Counted from the first letter of the stretch, positions 39,501 through 49,533 are shown. The stretch is DNA of 64,000 nucleotides from Gordonia spumicola (GCF_009932475.1 NZ_BJOV01000005.1:1364001-1428000), one strand, 5' to 3'. Made by a program: numbers and translations. The notes: a model not told the origin generated them from the letters alone.

Positions 39501-42250
39501 AGCGCGCGCCGGTCGAGTTTTCCGCTCGTCGTGCGGGGCAGCGCGTCGAGGACGTCGACGGTGGCAGGCACCAGGTGGGACGGCAGCAGGTCGGCGACGG
39601 CCGCGCGGACCGCGGCCGGGTCGAGCCGGACACCGCGTCGGGGTGCGACGTAGGCGGCGAGCACGGTGTCGTCGCCGCGGCGACGAGCGATCACGGCCGC
39701 CGCGGCGACGCCGTCGAGCCCCGCGATGACGGTCTCGACCTCGCCCGGCTCGACGCGGTGACCGCGGATCTTGACCTGGGCGTCGTTGCGCGAGACGAAG
39801 GTCAGGCCGTCGTCTGGTCCGCGGCGGACCAGGTCGCCGGTCCGGTAGAGCCGCTCGCCCGCGGGGTGAGCGATGAATCGGGTCGCCGTCACGTCCGGGC
39901 GGCCGGTGTAGCCGCGCGCCACCTGCACGCCGCCGATGTACAGCTCGCCGACATCGCCGCGCGCGACCGGGCGGAGCCACGCGTCGAGGACGTGGGCGGT
40001 GGTGCCGCCGATCGGATGGCCGATCGGCACGGCGGCGCCGACGAGGTCGTCGTCCACGCGCTGCGCGGTCACCTCGACGGCGGCCTCGGCGGGTCCGTAG
40101 GTGTTGACGACGTCGCAACCCCACGTGGCGCGGAGTCGCTGCGCGAGGGCGGTGTCGAGCGCTTCGCCGCCCGCGGAGACCGTGCGGATCACACCTGAGT
40201 CGGGGCCGCGTCCGGTCTCCAGAAGGGCGGCGATCACCGACGGGACGAGTTCCACGAATTCGACGGGTGTCGTGGCGAGGACGTCGGCGAACGCGTCGAG
40301 GTCTCGGTCCGCGCCGGGCGGGGCCATCACGACGGTGCCGCCCACCACGAGGGGCCAGAGGATCTCGGGAACGAACGGGTCGAATCCGGGGGACGTCTTC
40401 TGCAGCAGGCGTTCGCCTCGGGCGAGCCCGAACTCGGACTGCCGCCACCAGATGAGGTTGGCGATCGCACGGTGCGAGACGACGACGCCCTTCGGCCTGC
40501 CGGTCGACCCCGAGGTGAACACCAGGTAGGCGGCGTTGTCGGGGCGGACGGTCGGCTGCCGTCGGCGCGGAGCCCGCGTCGACAGGTCGGCGAGGTCGAC
40601 GGCGAGCGGTCCCGCGGCTTCTCGGACGGCGTCGGGTGTCGTGTGGTCGACGAGGACCGCGACCGGCGCCGCGTCGTCGACGATCATCGCGATCCGGTCG
40701 GCTGGATAGTCGGGGTCGATCGGGGCCACGACACCGCCCGCGAGGAGCACACCGACGATCGCGTCGACCAGCGCTCGGCCGCGCGGTATCGCGACGCCGA
40801 CGACCGTCTCCGGACCGACACCGCGCTCGGCCAGTGCGGCGGCCACTGCATCGGCCGACGCCGCGACCTGCGCGAACGTCGACGACCGACCGTCGGCCAC
40901 GACGGCGACGGCGTCGGGTGCGCGGCGCACGGCGTCGACGATCTGCGTGCCGATGTCCGCGCAGGGGGCCATCGGCAGATCGGCCGGCGCGGGCAGTGGC
41001 GAGTGCTCGACTCCGCGGTGCCGCGCGGCGGCGGTGTCGGGCGCGTCGACGAAGTCCGCGATCGCGTGGACGAGGTGGTCGGCGATCGCGTCGAGCCGAT
41101 CCGCGTCGTAGCGGTCGGCATCGGCGTCGAGCAGGAGCACCAGTCGATCCCCGGATCGTTCGACGGTCACCGACAGGTCGTCGACCGGGCCGCGCGCGAA
41201 CGACACGACATGGCCGTCGACACCGCCGAGGCGGTAGTCGTTCGGCGAGGGTTTGACGTTGACCCACAGACCCGACGGCATCGACTCGCCCCTGGCCCGC
41301 AGGTGCGGGCGGACCAGCGCGATCGTGTCGGCGACCGCACGGGTCGCCTCGATCGGCGTCGTCCACGGACCGAGGCGAAGGGGCAACGGGACCACGTTGA
41401 CCGTTGTCGTCGGCACCGTCAGCGACACGCTGCCGACGCGTCCGGCGACGGGCAGCCCGATCGTCACATCGGTGCGCGCCATCACCGCGCCCGCATGGGT
41501 GGCGACCGCGGCGATCGCGGCTTCCACCCACGTCGCTCCGGCCCGCGCGCCGAGGTCGGCGATCCGCCCCGCGGTGACCGTGCGACGCGCGGACCGGACG
41601 GTCGACGCCGCGGACGAGGCTCGCAGGCGACCGCTGATCGTGGCGGCGGCCTCGGCGTCGACGCCGGTGAGGAGGTCGCGCCAGAAGTCGGCGTCGGCGG
41701 TCGCGGCGGATGAGGCCAGGTAGGCGCGCTCCTCGTCGACGACCGCGCCGATCGAGCCGTACCGGCCGCGGGGGGTGTCCGGCCCGTGTGCGATGAGTTG
41801 GGCGGCGCGGCGTCCGATGAGGCCGAAGGCGTGCGCGTCGACGACGATGTGGTGGGCCCGGGCGGCGACCATCACGCCGTCGTCGCCGAGGTCGAGGATC
41901 ATCGCCTCGAAGCACGGGTCGACGGACGGATCGATCGGGCGGGGCCACCACCGGTCGACGACGGCGGTCGCGTCCGCGGCCGCGCAGGGCCGCACGGCGA
42001 TCGCGGACACGTCGTGGGCGCCCAAGTGCACCACGACGTCGTCACCGACCACCGCGAATCGCGCCGACAGTATCTCGGCCTCGGCGACCGCCCGGGAGAA
42101 GGCCTCGGCGATCGCGTCGACCCCGCAGTCGGGCACGGCGGGCAGCACCCAGGCGTCGGCGACCACGTGACTCGTCGACGCCCGATCGACGAGTGTCGAG
42201 CTGAACCAGATTCCGCGCTGTGCGCCCGTGGACGCCAGAGTCTCGGTCAT
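33515..42250 (-). CDS. Non-ribosomal peptide synthetase, C-A-T-E-C-A-T-E
   Basis: A 2911-residue, two-module synthetase. Approximate layout: C 8-410 (HHIVVDA at 135), A1 430-930, T 963 (LGGDSIS), E 990-1430 ([24 protein letters not shown]), C 1470-1900 (HHVILDG), A2 1910-2400, T 2435, E 2465-2890 ([19 protein letters not shown]). Both epimerases look intact, so both residues should be D. By hand alignment A2 gives DVWHLSLVDK, the classical serine code. A1 gives DPPEVATVEK, nearly identical to A2 of the 20994-33518 enzyme and not matched to a known residue. There is no thioesterase; the chain passes to the next protein, whose gene overlaps this one. The first C domain may accept from the 52982-60106 enzyme or from the free aryl carrier protein. 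Confidence 0.93.
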   Translation of the reverse strand: MTETLASTGAQRGIWFSSTLVDRASTSHVVADAWVLPAVPDCGVDAIAEAFSRAVAEAEILSARFAVVGDDVVVHLGAHDVSAIAVRPCAAADATAVVDRWWPRPIDPSVDPCFEAMILDLGDDGVMVAARAHHIVVDAHAFGLIGRRAAQLIAHGPDTPRGRYGSIGAVVDEERAYLASSAATADADFWRDLLTGVDAEAAATISGRLRASSAASTVRSARRTVTAGRIADLGARAGATWVEAAIAAVATHAGAVMARTDVTIGLPVAGRVGSVSLTVPTTTVNVVPLPLRLGPWTTPIEATRAVADTIALVRPHLRARGESMPSGLWVNVKPSPNDYRLGGVDGHVVSFARGPVDDLSVTVERSGDRLVLLLDADADRYDADRLDAIADHLVHAIADFVDAPDTAAARHRGVEHSPLPAPADLPMAPCADIGTQIVDAVRRAPDAVAVVADGRSSTFAQVAASADAVAAALAERGVGPETVVGVAIPRGRALVDAIVGVLLAGGVVAPIDPDYPADRIAMIVDDAAPVAVLVDHTTPDAVREAAGPLAVDLADLSTRAPRRRQPTVRPDNAAYLVFTSGSTGRPKGVVVSHRAIANLIWWRQSEFGLARGERLLQKTSPGFDPFVPEILWPLVVGGTVVMAPPGADRDLDAFADVLATTPVEFVELVPSVIAALLETGRGPDSGVIRTVSAGGEALDTALAQRLRATWGCDVVNTYGPAEAAVEVTAQRVDDDLVGAAVPIGHPIGGTTAHVLDAWLRPVARGDVGELYIGGVQVARGYTGRPDVTATRFIAHPAGERLYRTGDLVRRGPDDGLTFVSRNDAQVKIRGHRVEPGEVETVIAGLDGVAAAAVIARRRGDDTVLAAYVAPRRGVRLDPAAVRAAVADLLPSHLVPATVDVLDALPRTTSGKLDRRALAAVEPTATAVVDDSGWTPVERIVAGRIAELLGTPVTDLSDDFFGLGGDSISALRLVSRCRRDGLVVTTGDVFAAGTVRRIADRARPADDAPAGPVLDAVGDVVPTPVMSEVLDHDGPWTRGYGQSMMITLPPHVDAPMFAAAADAVVRAHGALRMRVADGLRIDKVDGAALHRWRGTDAGTAEAIGERAYLALDPAAGVLARFVHVDGPDGPRAVIAVHHLAVDAVSWSVILDDLRTACEGSVIDPEPTPLRAWGAALRTAATGALVDQEPFWRDTLRPWDAVLPATPLDPLRDTIGAATDLSVGVPAEVAADLAGAATAVSGTVADVLAAALLTAIDGTDLVLDLEGHGREPDPIDAGLDLSRTVGWFTSIAPVRLCVEKSSVDNSHTLDRVLRGVKEQIRAVPYRGVGFGALLQHRPDVVAPDAPARQFLLNYLGRFGDAAATGPWAALPAPGRDGVGTLGVSSDPDTPLTHHVQINVASTPDGALHAQWRYAPDAVDETAVRRLVEAWRNALDAIAAEHRAGRIGGLTPSDTIADVTLDDIADVERRIDVADILPVTPLQQGLLFEATFSSADADRYVVQMLLESPQPIDPERLARAAQRLVARHRHLGAVMRTTRAGVPVAVVPAAVDVPVGRITVSGDDEWEAFLAEDAAREWDVLGDDATDPLLRLTVVDGLGAGSRIVLTHHHVILDGWSSPLLLRELLDDYLGSSVQTGSDMVAYLRHMRDRAADDAAVRRWSAALAGIDAPTLIATGPGAGCRDVETSIAADASTRIARAARTAGLTVNTLFQTAWAAVLAGRVGHGDIVFGTSVSGRDVDVPGIESIIGLLINTVPVRITLDPRETVGQACARVQREQAGLADVHHVPLPAIARATGGDDLFDTLLVFENYQDDELPGGVGVTGVRDSTGYPVTVIVIPGPTVRIVLKHHDSVPSSTARELLDGLVSAVLKIADAPDAPVAAVPVAVGDAPRVGEPIAAGSIVDLFDASADRHRNEPALIVDGGATTTFAEHASAIRRLARELVDAGVGPESVVAVVMPRGADLLVSVWAVVVAGGAYLPIDPDFPRERIDAMLDDADAALIVTSVDAADSVAGRACPILVVDDPGTAGSILSRPDGPLSDADRTSPLRPQHPMYVLFTSGSTGRPKGVVISHAAAANRLQWAQDAYGLTTDDVVVQKTPSTFDVSVWELFWPASVGAATLVIGPDRHKDTGYLASAFARHRVTTAHFVPTMLAAFLLDPAADVLDGMRILCSGEALGRPTADGALALGARVHNLYGPTEAAVDVTACPVSAGEGAVPIGDPVAGTALHVLDQWLRPVPRGVVGELYLGGVQVARGYVGRSGLTASRFVADPTDPGGGRLYRTGDLVHRDADGQLLYVGRSDFQVKIRGQRIEPGEVETALSALDGVSACVVVARDLGHGLQLIGYVTGTTTVDRVREQAVGRMPAHLVPAHILMLDALPVTANGKIDRRALPDPTITATADGRGARTPVEQLLVEVMADVLRIEGPVSVDDDFFALGGDSIVSIQLVARARRAGLEFDPRDVFEARTVADLAGRVRVGGAATAAATIDQHGPVPASPIAEAASARPGMRRFVQLRMLRAPRGCTEGRVRDAIAGLLAVHRVLGARLVADGGLEIPERPGPVPIEIHDATAAPTGAQIDAALTAVFETLDPAAGVMVAAHWWPSDAGGHLLLVAHHLVIDGYSWRVLIDDLQTLWAGGTPEAAITSYREWMTVHRPSLASGPDSSDVVAPAFGAVGAAHTRIVTVDASATAVLLDRPVQTYRATTQDALVATAITALRTRGLAPTVDVEDHGRAHGDWDLTRAVGWFTTVVPIDVGHDATTPAALLSAVKETRLAVPHNGAGLPATPPASMLVNYLGADAPQAADSDAWRVADQSRRTVESAEAMAGELALSHGVHLDVELVDSDAGRILIATWRVSPVIADADGLIAAWTDAVDDLVAHLSSDDSGGLTPSDTLISISQAELDDLADFDLEDL

Positions 42251-44082
42251 GCGAGCGTGTACACGGTCTCGCCGCAGTAGATGTGCTGGGCCGAGGCGAC
42301 GCGCAGTCCCGCGGCGGTGAAGAGCGCGCGGTGCTCGGCGTCGGTGCGGAAGCCGGAGCCGTAGACGGCGAGGTTCGTCAGATCAGCCATCGTGTCGTGG
42401 TCGCTGATCGTGCTCTCCTGCAGCGGCTCCTCGACGACGATGAGCTTGGCGCCGGTCGCCGCGAGCCTGCGGAGCAGGTGGACGGCGTCGGCGTCCGGGT
42501 TCTTGTCGAGCATCGACACGAGCAGCACGCCGTCCGCCGCGGGCAGCTCCTCGAACACCGACTGCGCGCGCAGATCGATCCGCGCGAACAGCGGGTCGGT
42601 GTCGAGGGTGTCGCCGAGGTCGGCGCGGATGTGGTCGATCTGGGCAGGCATCCCGACGATGGTGACCCGCATGTCCGGGTTGGCCTCCACGAGTTTGGTC
42701 GCGTAGGTGGCGCCGCCGTCGGCGTGGACGACGACGTGGTCGAGACCGTCGAAGACGTCGGTGGTGACGAGGGTCGGCGCGATGTAGTTCGCGAAGTCGT
42801 CCGCGTCGCCGAAGTATCGACCGCCGGACGGGTGCGTGCCCATCAGGTCCCGGTAGCCGACACCGAACCTGTCGGCGTACACCGAGCGGCCGGTGCGGAC
42901 GGCGTCGGCGAGCCCGAACAGGGCCCGCTCGGCGAGCGCCTCGGGGCTCTCCAGATGGAGGTCCTTGGCGTAGTAGTCGTCGGTGAGCTGCTCGCCGAGG
43001 TTCGTCAAACGGTATCGGTCGCCGTCCTGTTCGACGAGATCGGCGGTGATCAGGTACCGCAGGAACTTGGCGAGGGCCGCGCGATCGCAGCCGGTGGCGG
43101 CCGCGAGGTCGTCGAGTCGGCCGACCCCGCGCGAGAGCTGCTCGGGGACGTCGAGGGTCACCGCCACACGCAGCGCGATGGGCGGCAGCAGTTCGCACAT
43201 CTCGTGGAACTTGTCCTCGGCCCAGTCCTCCGACGCGTCGGGGAGAGCCGGGTCGTCGGCGAGGGTCGCGACCGTCTCGCGTCGCCAGTACCCGGCGACC
43301 TCGAGGTGACTCTTGGGCAGCTGCCGATCCTCCACGAGATGACGGCGGATCGCCTTCAGGCTCAGCGTCTCCCCCGCCACCCAGGCGTACACCGCGCCGT
43401 CCGGCCAGTCGAGTCCGGCGACGGCGTCGAACATGAGGCTCGTGGTGCCGCCGGGTGCGTCGCCGCGCACCAGCCAGCGCACATCGACCTCCGGGCCCGC
43501 GGGGATCTCCTGTTTGTCGGCGTCGGCGGCCACTTCGATGATCACCGTCGCGGCCTGCCCCCGCGGGTGGTCCTCGATCCACCGACCGATGGCCGGCAGC
43601 GCGGTCTCGTCTCCGACGATCAGCATGTGGTCGATGTTCTCGGGGTGCGCGTCGGTGACATGCGGTCCGACGACGTGCGCGCGGTCGCCCGCGCCGCAGC
43701 GGGCCGACCAGGTGGACGCGACGCCGGTGCCGTGGCGGACGAAGTCGACGACGAGCCGGTTCTCCGCCGGGTCCCAGTAGCGCACGGTGTAGGCGCGGAC
43801 CATCGGCCGTCCGTCGGACGGGTGGATCAGTTCACCGTCGCCCTGCCGGGGCAGGATCGCCTCGGCCTCGCCCGGAGTGGGGAACAGGAAGCGGACCGCG
43901 TCGTCGAACTCGTCGCTGCGGAACGCGGGCACTTCGATGCCGTCCTCCGTGGTGTAGCCGCGCAGCTGGTCGCCGCCGAAGACGATGCGTCTCATGCCGG
44001 GCGTGACGTCGTAGGCGTCGATCACCTCGACCTCACGGATGGCGGGGCTGTAGAACGTCTTCTGACGCACGGTGCGGGGCAT
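42247..44082 (-). CDS. Siderophore-interacting FAD reductase fused to a methyltransferase-like domain
   Basis: A 611-residue fusion. Residues 1-285 are a ViuB/SIP-type ferric-siderophore reductase: [32 protein letters not shown], the FAD segment [23 protein letters not shown], and [14 protein letters not shown] in the NAD(P)H domain. Residues about 300-611 resemble small-molecule O-methyltransferases, with a winged-helix dimerisation part ([22 protein letters not shown]) and a Rossmann part. The SAM-binding loop, normally a VDVGGGxG-type sequence, reads [16 protein letters not shown], and the usual F-D-L-P is replaced by VGMPA, so methyl transfer is doubtful. It lies 38 bases after the ornithine hydroxylase stop and overlaps the NRPS start by ATGA. 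AGGAG precedes the ATG. Iron release from the siderophore is the likely role. Confidence 0.85.
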   Translation of the reverse strand: MPRTVRQKTFYSPAIREVEVIDAYDVTPGMRRIVFGGDQLRGYTTEDGIEVPAFRSDEFDDAVRFLFPTPGEAEAILPRQGDGELIHPSDGRPMVRAYTVRYWDPAENRLVVDFVRHGTGVASTWSARCGAGDRAHVVGPHVTDAHPENIDHMLIVGDETALPAIGRWIEDHPRGQAATVIIEVAADADKQEIPAGPEVDVRWLVRGDAPGGTTSLMFDAVAGLDWPDGAVYAWVAGETLSLKAIRRHLVEDRQLPKSHLEVAGYWRRETVATLADDPALPDASEDWAEDKFHEMCELLPPIALRVAVTLDVPEQLSRGVGRLDDLAAATGCDRAALAKFLRYLITADLVEQDGDRYRLTNLGEQLTDDYYAKDLHLESPEALAERALFGLADAVRTGRSVYADRFGVGYRDLMGTHPSGGRYFGDADDFANYIAPTLVTTDVFDGLDHVVVHADGGATYATKLVEANPDMRVTIVGMPAQIDHIRADLGDTLDTDPLFARIDLRAQSVFEELPAADGVLLVSMLDKNPDADAVHLLRRLAATGAKLIVVEEPLQESTISDHDTMADLTNLAVYGSGFRTDAEHRALFTAAGLRVASAQHIYCGETVYTLA

Positions 44083-44120
44083 GGAAGCGGTACTCCTGGG
44101 GCTGGTGGTTGGCTGACGTG

Positions 44121-45401
44121 TCAGGCGGTGCGCGAGAGGGAGCGCCCCGCCACAACGGATTCGAGGATCTCGCCCGAGCGGATCGCGATGTTCGACAGCA
44201 GCGACGACGTGAGGCCGTGCGTGTGCTCGGTTCCGCCCTGCGTGTAGACGGCTCCGGCGACGGGTCGCGTGGTCACGACCCGGTAGTCGCGGTCGACGTC
44301 ACCCGCCGTGACACCGGGTTCCACCAGGTCGCCGAGCAGTTCGCTCAGGTCGGTCGGGACGAAGCCGGTGGCGTAGACGACGGCGTCGACCGTCATCGAG
44401 TCGATCTCGCCGTTCAAGAGGTTCTCCACCCGCACCCGCACCGCGTCGTCTGTCTCGACGACGTCGGCGACCCTGGACGCGCCGCGCATGAACAGTCGGC
44501 GGTCGCCCGCGACGTGCTCGGCGTACTCGCGCCGGTACAGCTCGCGGATCAGGTCGAGGTCGACGCACGAGTAGTTGGTGGATCGGTGGTACTGCAGCAG
44601 CGAGTCACGCTGGGTGCGATCCGCCTCGTAGAACTCGTCGACGGCGGTCGCGTCGAAGATCCGGTTCGCGTACGGGCTGTCGTCCGCCGGCACATAGCCG
44701 TACTTGGCGAACACGTTGTGGATCTGGGCGGACGGGTAGTTGTCGTGCAGGTATTCGACGACCTCCGCGGCGCTCTGTCCCGCACCGACGACGACAAAAC
44801 GGTTGTTGTCGGTCGCGGGGAGCGCGGCGAGGTGATCGAGGAGGCGGTGATTGTGGAACTGTCGCGGCGAGGCCGTCACCCCGGTGGGCAGGGATTCGCG
44901 GAGCCCGCCCGCGACGACGACGTTGCGCGTGTTCACCGTCACCGGTCCGGCCGGCCCGGTCGCATGGACGATGAGATGTCCGTCTGCCTCGGTGATCGAG
45001 GAGGCGCGGGTGCCGTAGTGGACGTCCGCGCCCACCTTCCGCTCGGCCCAGGCCAGGTAGTCGTGGAACTCGTGACGGGTGGGGAAGAACGTCTGATGGT
45101 TGATGAAGTGCGCCATCCGCCCCCGCTCGGCGAGGTAGCTGAGGAACGAGTACTCGCTGGTGGTGTTCCGCTGGGTGACGAGGTCTTTGAGGAACGAGAT
45201 CTGCATGGTGGTGCCGGGCAGCAGCATCCCGGGATGCCAGGCGAATTCGGGCTTCGCCTCGACGAACACGGCGGAGATCTGCTCGGCCGGTCCGACCGAT
45301 CGATTGTGTTCGTCGACCGCGATCGCCAGGCCCAGATTCGAGGGTCCGAATCCGATGCCCACGATGTCCATCACGCTTGTCGAGTCGGTCCGCATGAGCA
45401 C
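44121..45401 (-). CDS. L-ornithine N5-monooxygenase (hydroxamate siderophore biosynthesis)
   Basis: A 426-residue flavin monooxygenase of the SidA/PvdA/EtcB family that makes N5-hydroxyornithine from ornithine, O2 and NADPH. The FAD site is GIGFGPSNLGLA, substrate and flavin contacts include MQISFLKDLVTQRNTTSEYS, the NADPH site is VVGAGQSAAEVVEYLH, and the C-terminal signature is VVYATGFVPTDL with THGLTSSLLSN. The GTG at 45401 has GAGG five bases upstream; the ATG at 45395 lies too far from that site, and the ATG at 45371 would still leave the FAD motif intact. It is the first gene of the minus-strand biosynthetic operon, 62 bases downstream of the best iron box in the window. Confidence 0.93.
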   Translation of the reverse strand: MLMRTDSTSVMDIVGIGFGPSNLGLAIAVDEHNRSVGPAEQISAVFVEAKPEFAWHPGMLLPGTTMQISFLKDLVTQRNTTSEYSFLSYLAERGRMAHFINHQTFFPTRHEFHDYLAWAERKVGADVHYGTRASSITEADGHLIVHATGPAGPVTVNTRNVVVAGGLRESLPTGVTASPRQFHNHRLLDHLAALPATDNNRFVVVGAGQSAAEVVEYLHDNYPSAQIHNVFAKYGYVPADDSPYANRIFDATAVDEFYEADRTQRDSLLQYHRSTNYSCVDLDLIRELYRREYAEHVAGDRRLFMRGASRVADVVETDDAVRVRVENLLNGEIDSMTVDAVVYATGFVPTDLSELLGDLVEPGVTAGDVDRDYRVVTTRPVAGAVYTQGGTEHTHGLTSSLLSNIAIRSGEILESVVAGRSLSRTA

Positions 45402-45440
45402 GTGTGCCTCAATCTGTCGAGTGTCGTTCCTTCAGGACGC

Positions 45441-45460
45441 CAAACGCCGTGCGGCGTTTG
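45441..45460. repeat. Perfect inverted repeat in the leader of the hydroxylase operon
   Basis: CAAACGCCG-TG-CGGCGTTTG: 9-base arms around a 2-base centre. It lies between the iron box and the start codon of the ornithine hydroxylase, inside the expected untranslated leader. It could be a second operator, a leader hairpin or the terminator of the upstream importer operon; there is no T-run in the minus direction. Confidence 0.6.
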
Positions 45461-45463
45461 ATA

Positions 45464-45482
45464 TTTGGTTAGCCTAACCTAT
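45464..45482 (-). promoter_or_regulatory. IdeR/DmdR-type iron box, promoter of the hydroxylase-NRPS operon
   Basis: TTTGGTTAGCCTAACCTAT agrees with the consensus TTAGGTTAGSCTAACCTAA at 17 of 19 positions and is an almost perfect palindrome. It lies between the 3' end of the importer ATPase and the ornithine hydroxylase start. With Fe(II), IdeR-type repressors bind such boxes, so the 45401-20994 operon should be off in iron-replete cells. Confidence 0.88.
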
Positions 45483-45508
45483 CAAGCGGATGCGGTCGAC
45501 CGCGCCCC

Positions 45509-46321
45509 TCACCTGGCGGCGATGGACTCCTCGCTCAGCGGAATGACGATGGGAGTGCCGGTTTCGGGGTCGTCGATGATGCGGCACGGCAGGCCGAAGA
45601 CGTGTTCGACGAGCTCGGCCGTCACGATGTCCGACGGGCGCCCCTCGGCGACGATCGCGCCCTCCTTCATCACGATGATGTGATCGGCGAACCGGCACGC
45701 GTGATGGAGGTCGTGCAAGACCGCCACGATCGTGTGACCGTCCTCCCGCATCAGCCGTCGACACATCGTCAGCAGATCGATCTGGTAGGCGACGTCCAGA
45801 TACGTCGTCGGCTCGTCGAGCAGGATCAGCGGCGTCTCCTGCGCGAGCACCATCGCGAACCACACGCGTTGACGTTGACCGCCGGACAGCTCGTCGACCA
45901 CCCGGCCCGCCAGATCGGTCACCCCGGTCGACGCCATCGCCGTGACGACGGCCGACTCGTCCCGGTCGGTCCACTGCCGGATCAGGTTCTGGTGCGGGTA
46001 CCTGCCACGCGACACCAGATCGACCACCCGGATGCCGTCCGGAGCGGTCGAGTGCTGCGGCAGGAGGCCGAGCCGTCGCGCGACCTCCTTCGACGGATAG
46101 GACGAGATCGTCTCACCGTCGAGGATCACCCGGCCGGACTTCGGCGGCAGCAGCCGCGACAACGACCGCAGGAGCGTCGACTTGCCGCACGCGTTCGGCC
46201 CGACGATCGCGGTGACCGCCCCGTCCGGGATCTCCACGGTGAGATCGGCGCTGATGACCCGCTTGTCGTAGCCGGTCGACAGCTTCTCGGTCCGCAGTCG
46301 CGGTGTCGTGATGTCGGTCAT
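45509..46321 (-). CDS. Ferric-siderophore ABC transporter ATP-binding protein (FecE/FepC type)
   Basis: A 270-residue ATPase. Walker A is GPNACGKSTLLRSLSRLL, the segment VSRGRYPHQNL is typical of FecE/FepC proteins, the signature is LSGGQRQRVWFAMVLAQ, Walker B is LILLDEPTTYLDVAYQID (a TYLD signature of iron-chelate ATPases), and the switch His lies in VLHDLHHACRFADHI. The ATG at 46321 overlaps the permease stop. It is the last gene of the uptake operon (binding protein, two permeases, ATPase). In mycobacterial exochelin loci the equivalent genes are fxuA-C. Confidence 0.94.
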   Translation of the reverse strand: MTDITTPRLRTEKLSTGYDKRVISADLTVEIPDGAVTAIVGPNACGKSTLLRSLSRLLPPKSGRVILDGETISSYPSKEVARRLGLLPQHSTAPDGIRVVDLVSRGRYPHQNLIRQWTDRDESAVVTAMASTGVTDLAGRVVDELSGGQRQRVWFAMVLAQETPLILLDEPTTYLDVAYQIDLLTMCRRLMREDGHTIVAVLHDLHHACRFADHIIVMKEGAIVAEGRPSDIVTAELVEHVFGLPCRIIDDPETGTPIVIPLSEESIAAR

Positions 46322-47370
46322 CCTCGTCTCGTCCCCTCTCGGAACAGAAGCCACATGAAGTACAAGCCGCCGACGGACACCGTGACGACTCCGACGGGCA
46401 CGGGCTGCGGCAACAGTTGGGTCACGATGTCGCAGACGCTGACCAGCAGCGCGCCGACCGCGGCCGACGACACCATCCCCACGGTGCCCGTACGGGTGAG
46501 ACGCCGCGCGATCTGCGGGGCGGCCAAAGCGATGAACGCGACGGGCCCGGTGACTGCCACGCCGAACGCGCTGAGCGCCGTGCCGGTCGCCAGCATCCCG
46601 AGGCGGGTGCGTTCCACGTTCACGCCGAGCGCGTTCGCGGTGTCGTCGCCCATCTCGAGGATCGGCATCCGCCAGGCCACCCAGCCGACGGCGATCACCG
46701 CGAACGGCAGGAACACCAGCGAGGCGTTCACCGCGTCCCAATCGGATCCGTCGAGGGTGCCCATCCCCCACCGCTGCAGCGCCATCGCGACCTCGGCACG
46801 CCGATAGAGCAACAGCCAGGCGGTGACCGACGACAGCATGAAACTCACGCCGATGCCGACGATGATCAGTCGGAAGCCCTGGACGCCGTCGCGGAAGGCG
46901 AGCACGTACACCACGGCGGCCGTGGCGAATCCGCCGATGAGGGCCCCGACCATCTTCACGTCGTAGGTTCCGCCGACGTACAGGGTCGCGACCACGACGC
47001 CCAGATACGCGCCCGAGTCGAATCCGATCACGTCCGGGCTGCCGAGCGAGTTGCGCGTCAAGGACTGGAAGATCGCGCCGCTGACGCCGAGCACCGCGCC
47101 GATGATCAGCGCCATCACGATGCGCGGGGCACGGATCTCGTCGACGACGAGCACGTCGTACGAGTCGCCGCGCCCGGAGAACACCTCGAACACGGTGCGC
47201 AGCGGCACCGCGATCGGCCCGACGGTGAACGCGGCGCAGGCCGCGGCGAGCGCCGCGACGATCAGGACGGTGACGGTCACGACGACTCGGACGTCCACGC
47301 GCATGGACAGGCCGCGCGGTCCGCGGAGCGCGACGACGCGTCGACCGTAGTCGATCCGTTGCTGTGTCAC
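46318..47370 (-). CDS. Ferric-siderophore ABC transporter permease (FecD/FepG type)
   Basis: A 350-residue permease of the FecCD family with about nine or ten membrane spans. Landmarks include RAPRIVMALIIGAVLGVSGA, the FecCD signature IFQSLTRNSLGSPDVIGFDS and VAVTGPVAFIALAAPQIARR. The GTG at 47370 overlaps the stop of the partner permease (GTGA), and its own stop overlaps the ATPase start. It forms a heterodimeric channel with the product of 47367-48401. Confidence 0.92.
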   Translation of the reverse strand: MTQQRIDYGRRVVALRGPRGLSMRVDVRVVVTVTVLIVAALAAACAAFTVGPIAVPLRTVFEVFSGRGDSYDVLVVDEIRAPRIVMALIIGAVLGVSGAIFQSLTRNSLGSPDVIGFDSGAYLGVVVATLYVGGTYDVKMVGALIGGFATAAVVYVLAFRDGVQGFRLIIVGIGVSFMLSSVTAWLLLYRRAEVAMALQRWGMGTLDGSDWDAVNASLVFLPFAVIAVGWVAWRMPILEMGDDTANALGVNVERTRLGMLATGTALSAFGVAVTGPVAFIALAAPQIARRLTRTGTVGMVSSAAVGALLVSVCDIVTQLLPQPVPVGVVTVSVGGLYFMWLLFREGTRRG

Positions 47371-48401
47371 AGTTCGCTCGCAGTCCGTCGTCGGGCCAGC
47401 ATGATGAGCACGGGAGCTCCGATGAACGCGGTGATGATGCCCGCCGGGATCTCCTCGTCGTTGAGGGTGACGCGGCCGAGCATGTCGGCGCACACGAGCA
47501 GGATCGCGCCGCCGACCATGCTGAACGGCAGGATCCATCGCTGATCGGGCCCGACGATCCAGCGCACGACGTGCGGGATCATCAGTCCGACGAAGCCGAT
47601 GGGACCGGCGGCCGCCGTGGCCGCGCCGCACATCAGCGTCACCGCGGCCACGCCGAGCACCCGGACCCGGGTGAGCGGCACGCCGAGGGCGACCGCCATG
47701 TCGTCGCCGAGCGCGACGGCGTTGAGCGCGCGGGAGACCGCGATCGCGATGACCGCCCCGATGACGACGAACGCCGCCACCGCGGCGACGACGCCGTACC
47801 CCCGGTTGGTGATCGACCCGGCCTGCCAGAAGCGCATCGTGGTGAACGCGGCCGAGTCGATGAGCACCATGCCCTGCGTGACACCGCCGAGGAACGCCGC
47901 GAGCGCGACGCCCGCCAACGCGAGTCGCACCGGTGTCGCCCCGGCGCGCCCGGTGTTGGCGAGCGCGTACACGACGACGGCGGCCACCGCGGCTCCGACC
48001 AGTGCGAACCAGACGTATCCCCAGTAGCTGCCGATGCCGAAGACCGAGATCGCCACCACGATCGCGAACGCCGATCCCGCGTTGACACCGAGGATGCCGG
48101 GGTCGGCGAGCGGGTTGCGGGTCATCGCCTGGATGATCGCGCCGGACATCGCGAGGGCCGCGCCGACGAAGAGCGCGAGCAGACCGCGCGGAATCCGCTG
48201 GTCCCACAGCACGTTGACCTCGTCGAGGCGCGGATTGCCCGGTGACCGATCCGCGTGGATCAACGCGTCTACGACGTGCGACACCGGGATGTCACGCACA
48301 CCGACCCCCAGGCTGACCACGAACAGCACGACGACTGCGGCGACCGCGACTCCCATCGCGATCGACCGCAGCCGATTGGATCGCATCAGGCCCTGCGGCA
48401 C
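47367..48401 (-). CDS. Ferric-siderophore ABC transporter permease (FecC/FepD type)
   Basis: A 344-residue FecCD-family permease with about nine or ten hydrophobic spans. RIPRGLLALFVGAALAMSGA, IIQAMTRNPLADPGILGVNA and GPIGFVGLMIPHVVRWIVG are the usual family blocks. Possible starts are the GTG at 48401 and the ATG at 48386 (AGGG just before); I keep the longer one with low certainty. It follows the binding-protein gene by 47 bases and is co-oriented with the second permease and the ATPase. Confidence 0.92.
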   Translation of the reverse strand: MPQGLMRSNRLRSIAMGVAVAAVVVLFVVSLGVGVRDIPVSHVVDALIHADRSPGNPRLDEVNVLWDQRIPRGLLALFVGAALAMSGAIIQAMTRNPLADPGILGVNAGSAFAIVVAISVFGIGSYWGYVWFALVGAAVAAVVVYALANTGRAGATPVRLALAGVALAAFLGGVTQGMVLIDSAAFTTMRFWQAGSITNRGYGVVAAVAAFVVIGAVIAIAVSRALNAVALGDDMAVALGVPLTRVRVLGVAAVTLMCGAATAAAGPIGFVGLMIPHVVRWIVGPDQRWILPFSMVGGAILLVCADMLGRVTLNDEEIPAGIITAFIGAPVLIMLARRRTASEL

Positions 48402-48448
48402 GTCGCGATCCGGTGTCGCCGACGACGGCGACTCGTGGTGCAGAGCGG

Positions 48449-49453
48449 TCAGCTCTTGACCTTTCCGGCGGCCGCGGTCAGTGCGTCACGGACACCGGCG
48501 TTGTCGAGCACGTAGTTCATGTTCAGGTACGTCGGCGTGCCCGCGGCCTCCGACAGCGCCTTGTTCTCGATCGTCCGACCGTCGCGGACCACCGCGAGGT
48601 TCTTGAAGACCGAGTTCTCGGTGATCTCCTTGCGGTCGGCGTAGAAGTTGAGGATCAGGATGTCGCGGTCGAGCGACGACAGGTCTTCCATCGACGGCTT
48701 GGCCGGATCGGTGGACGGCGGCGGGACCAGGCCGAACATCTTCAGGTAGTTCGCGACGTACGGTTCGACCGAGTCGTTCGACAGGCCGCCGCCGATGTAC
48801 TGGACGGCCAGCGCGGCGGTCTTGCCGACGACGCTCGGGTTGTCCTTACGCCACTGTGCGGCCTTCGCGTCGGTGTCGGCGATGACCGTCTCCGCTTCCT
48901 TCTCCTTGCCGAGCGCCTTGGCGACGGTGCGCAGGAAGGTCGGCGCGTCCACGTCGGACGGCGAGGTGAACGGCTTCGGGAAGGTCACGACGGGCGCGAT
49001 CTTGCTGAGCTGCTTGTACGTGTCGTCCATGTACCAGCTGCCGACGGCGAGGATCAGATCGGGACGGGCCTTGACGACGTCCTCGGTGCGGATCTCGTAC
49101 GACGTGCCCGTCCAGATGCGCTCCGGGTCGGCTCCGCCCTTCGTCAGGGCGTCCGTCGTCCAGGTGTTGAACGGGAACTCCTTGTACTCGGCGACGATGC
49201 TCGGCGTGACGCCGAGTGCCTGCGCCGCGTTGAGGTCGGCTTCGGAGACAGCCAGGATCCGCTTGGGCGACGCCGGGATCTTGCTCGTGCCGAACGCGTT
49301 CTCGAGGGTGATCTCGCCCGCGGAGTCGGAGTCGGAGTCATTCGATCCGCAGGCGCCGAGGAGCGCGGCGAGCAGCGCGATGACGGCGACCATGGCACCG
49401 AGAACCAGGCGGGAACGCCTGCGTCCGGACCGGCTCGGGGTGGTCTGATTCAT
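48449..49453 (-). CDS. Ferric-siderophore substrate-binding lipoprotein (FecB/FepB type)
   Basis: A 334-residue lipoprotein. An Arg-rich n-region and hydrophobic stretch end in LLGAC (Cys35). The type III binding-protein fold is marked by PKRILAVSEADLNAAQALG, KARPDLILAVGSWYMDDTY, LSKIAPVVTF and ILILNFYADR. It captures the iron-loaded siderophore outside the membrane for the FecCD-type permease downstream. The ATG at 49453 has GGAGG ten bases upstream, and an iron box lies 57 bases further up. It is the first gene of the uptake operon. Confidence 0.93.
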   Translation of the reverse strand: MNQTTPSRSGRRRSRLVLGAMVAVIALLAALLGACGSNDSDSDSAGEITLENAFGTSKIPASPKRILAVSEADLNAAQALGVTPSIVAEYKEFPFNTWTTDALTKGGADPERIWTGTSYEIRTEDVVKARPDLILAVGSWYMDDTYKQLSKIAPVVTFPKPFTSPSDVDAPTFLRTVAKALGKEKEAETVIADTDAKAAQWRKDNPSVVGKTAALAVQYIGGGLSNDSVEPYVANYLKMFGLVPPPSTDPAKPSMEDLSSLDRDILILNFYADRKEITENSVFKNLAVVRDGRTIENKALSEAAGTPTYLNMNYVLDNAGVRDALTAAAGKVKS

Positions 49454-49509
49454 GGGATTCGATCCTCCGATGTGTGAGTGGGCGCTCAATCCTGACACCC
49501 GACTGTTGG

Positions 49510-49528
49510 TAAGCGTAGCGTAGCCTAA
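49510..49528 (-). promoter_or_regulatory. Iron box, promoter of the ferric-siderophore uptake operon
   Basis: On the minus strand TTAGGCTACGCTACGCTTA matches the IdeR consensus at 14 of 19 positions and is the weakest of the four boxes. It contains two TACGCT hexamers that could serve as -10 elements. It lies between the exporter stop at 49534 and the binding-protein ATG at 49453. Confidence 0.7.
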
Positions 49529-49533
49529 GTTCA

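Noticed and set aside
33620..40198. A plus-strand open frame of about 2190 codons opposite the two-module NRPS
   Set aside because: A shadow of the NRPS codon pattern: no ribosome site, no recognisable motif, repetitive charged composition.
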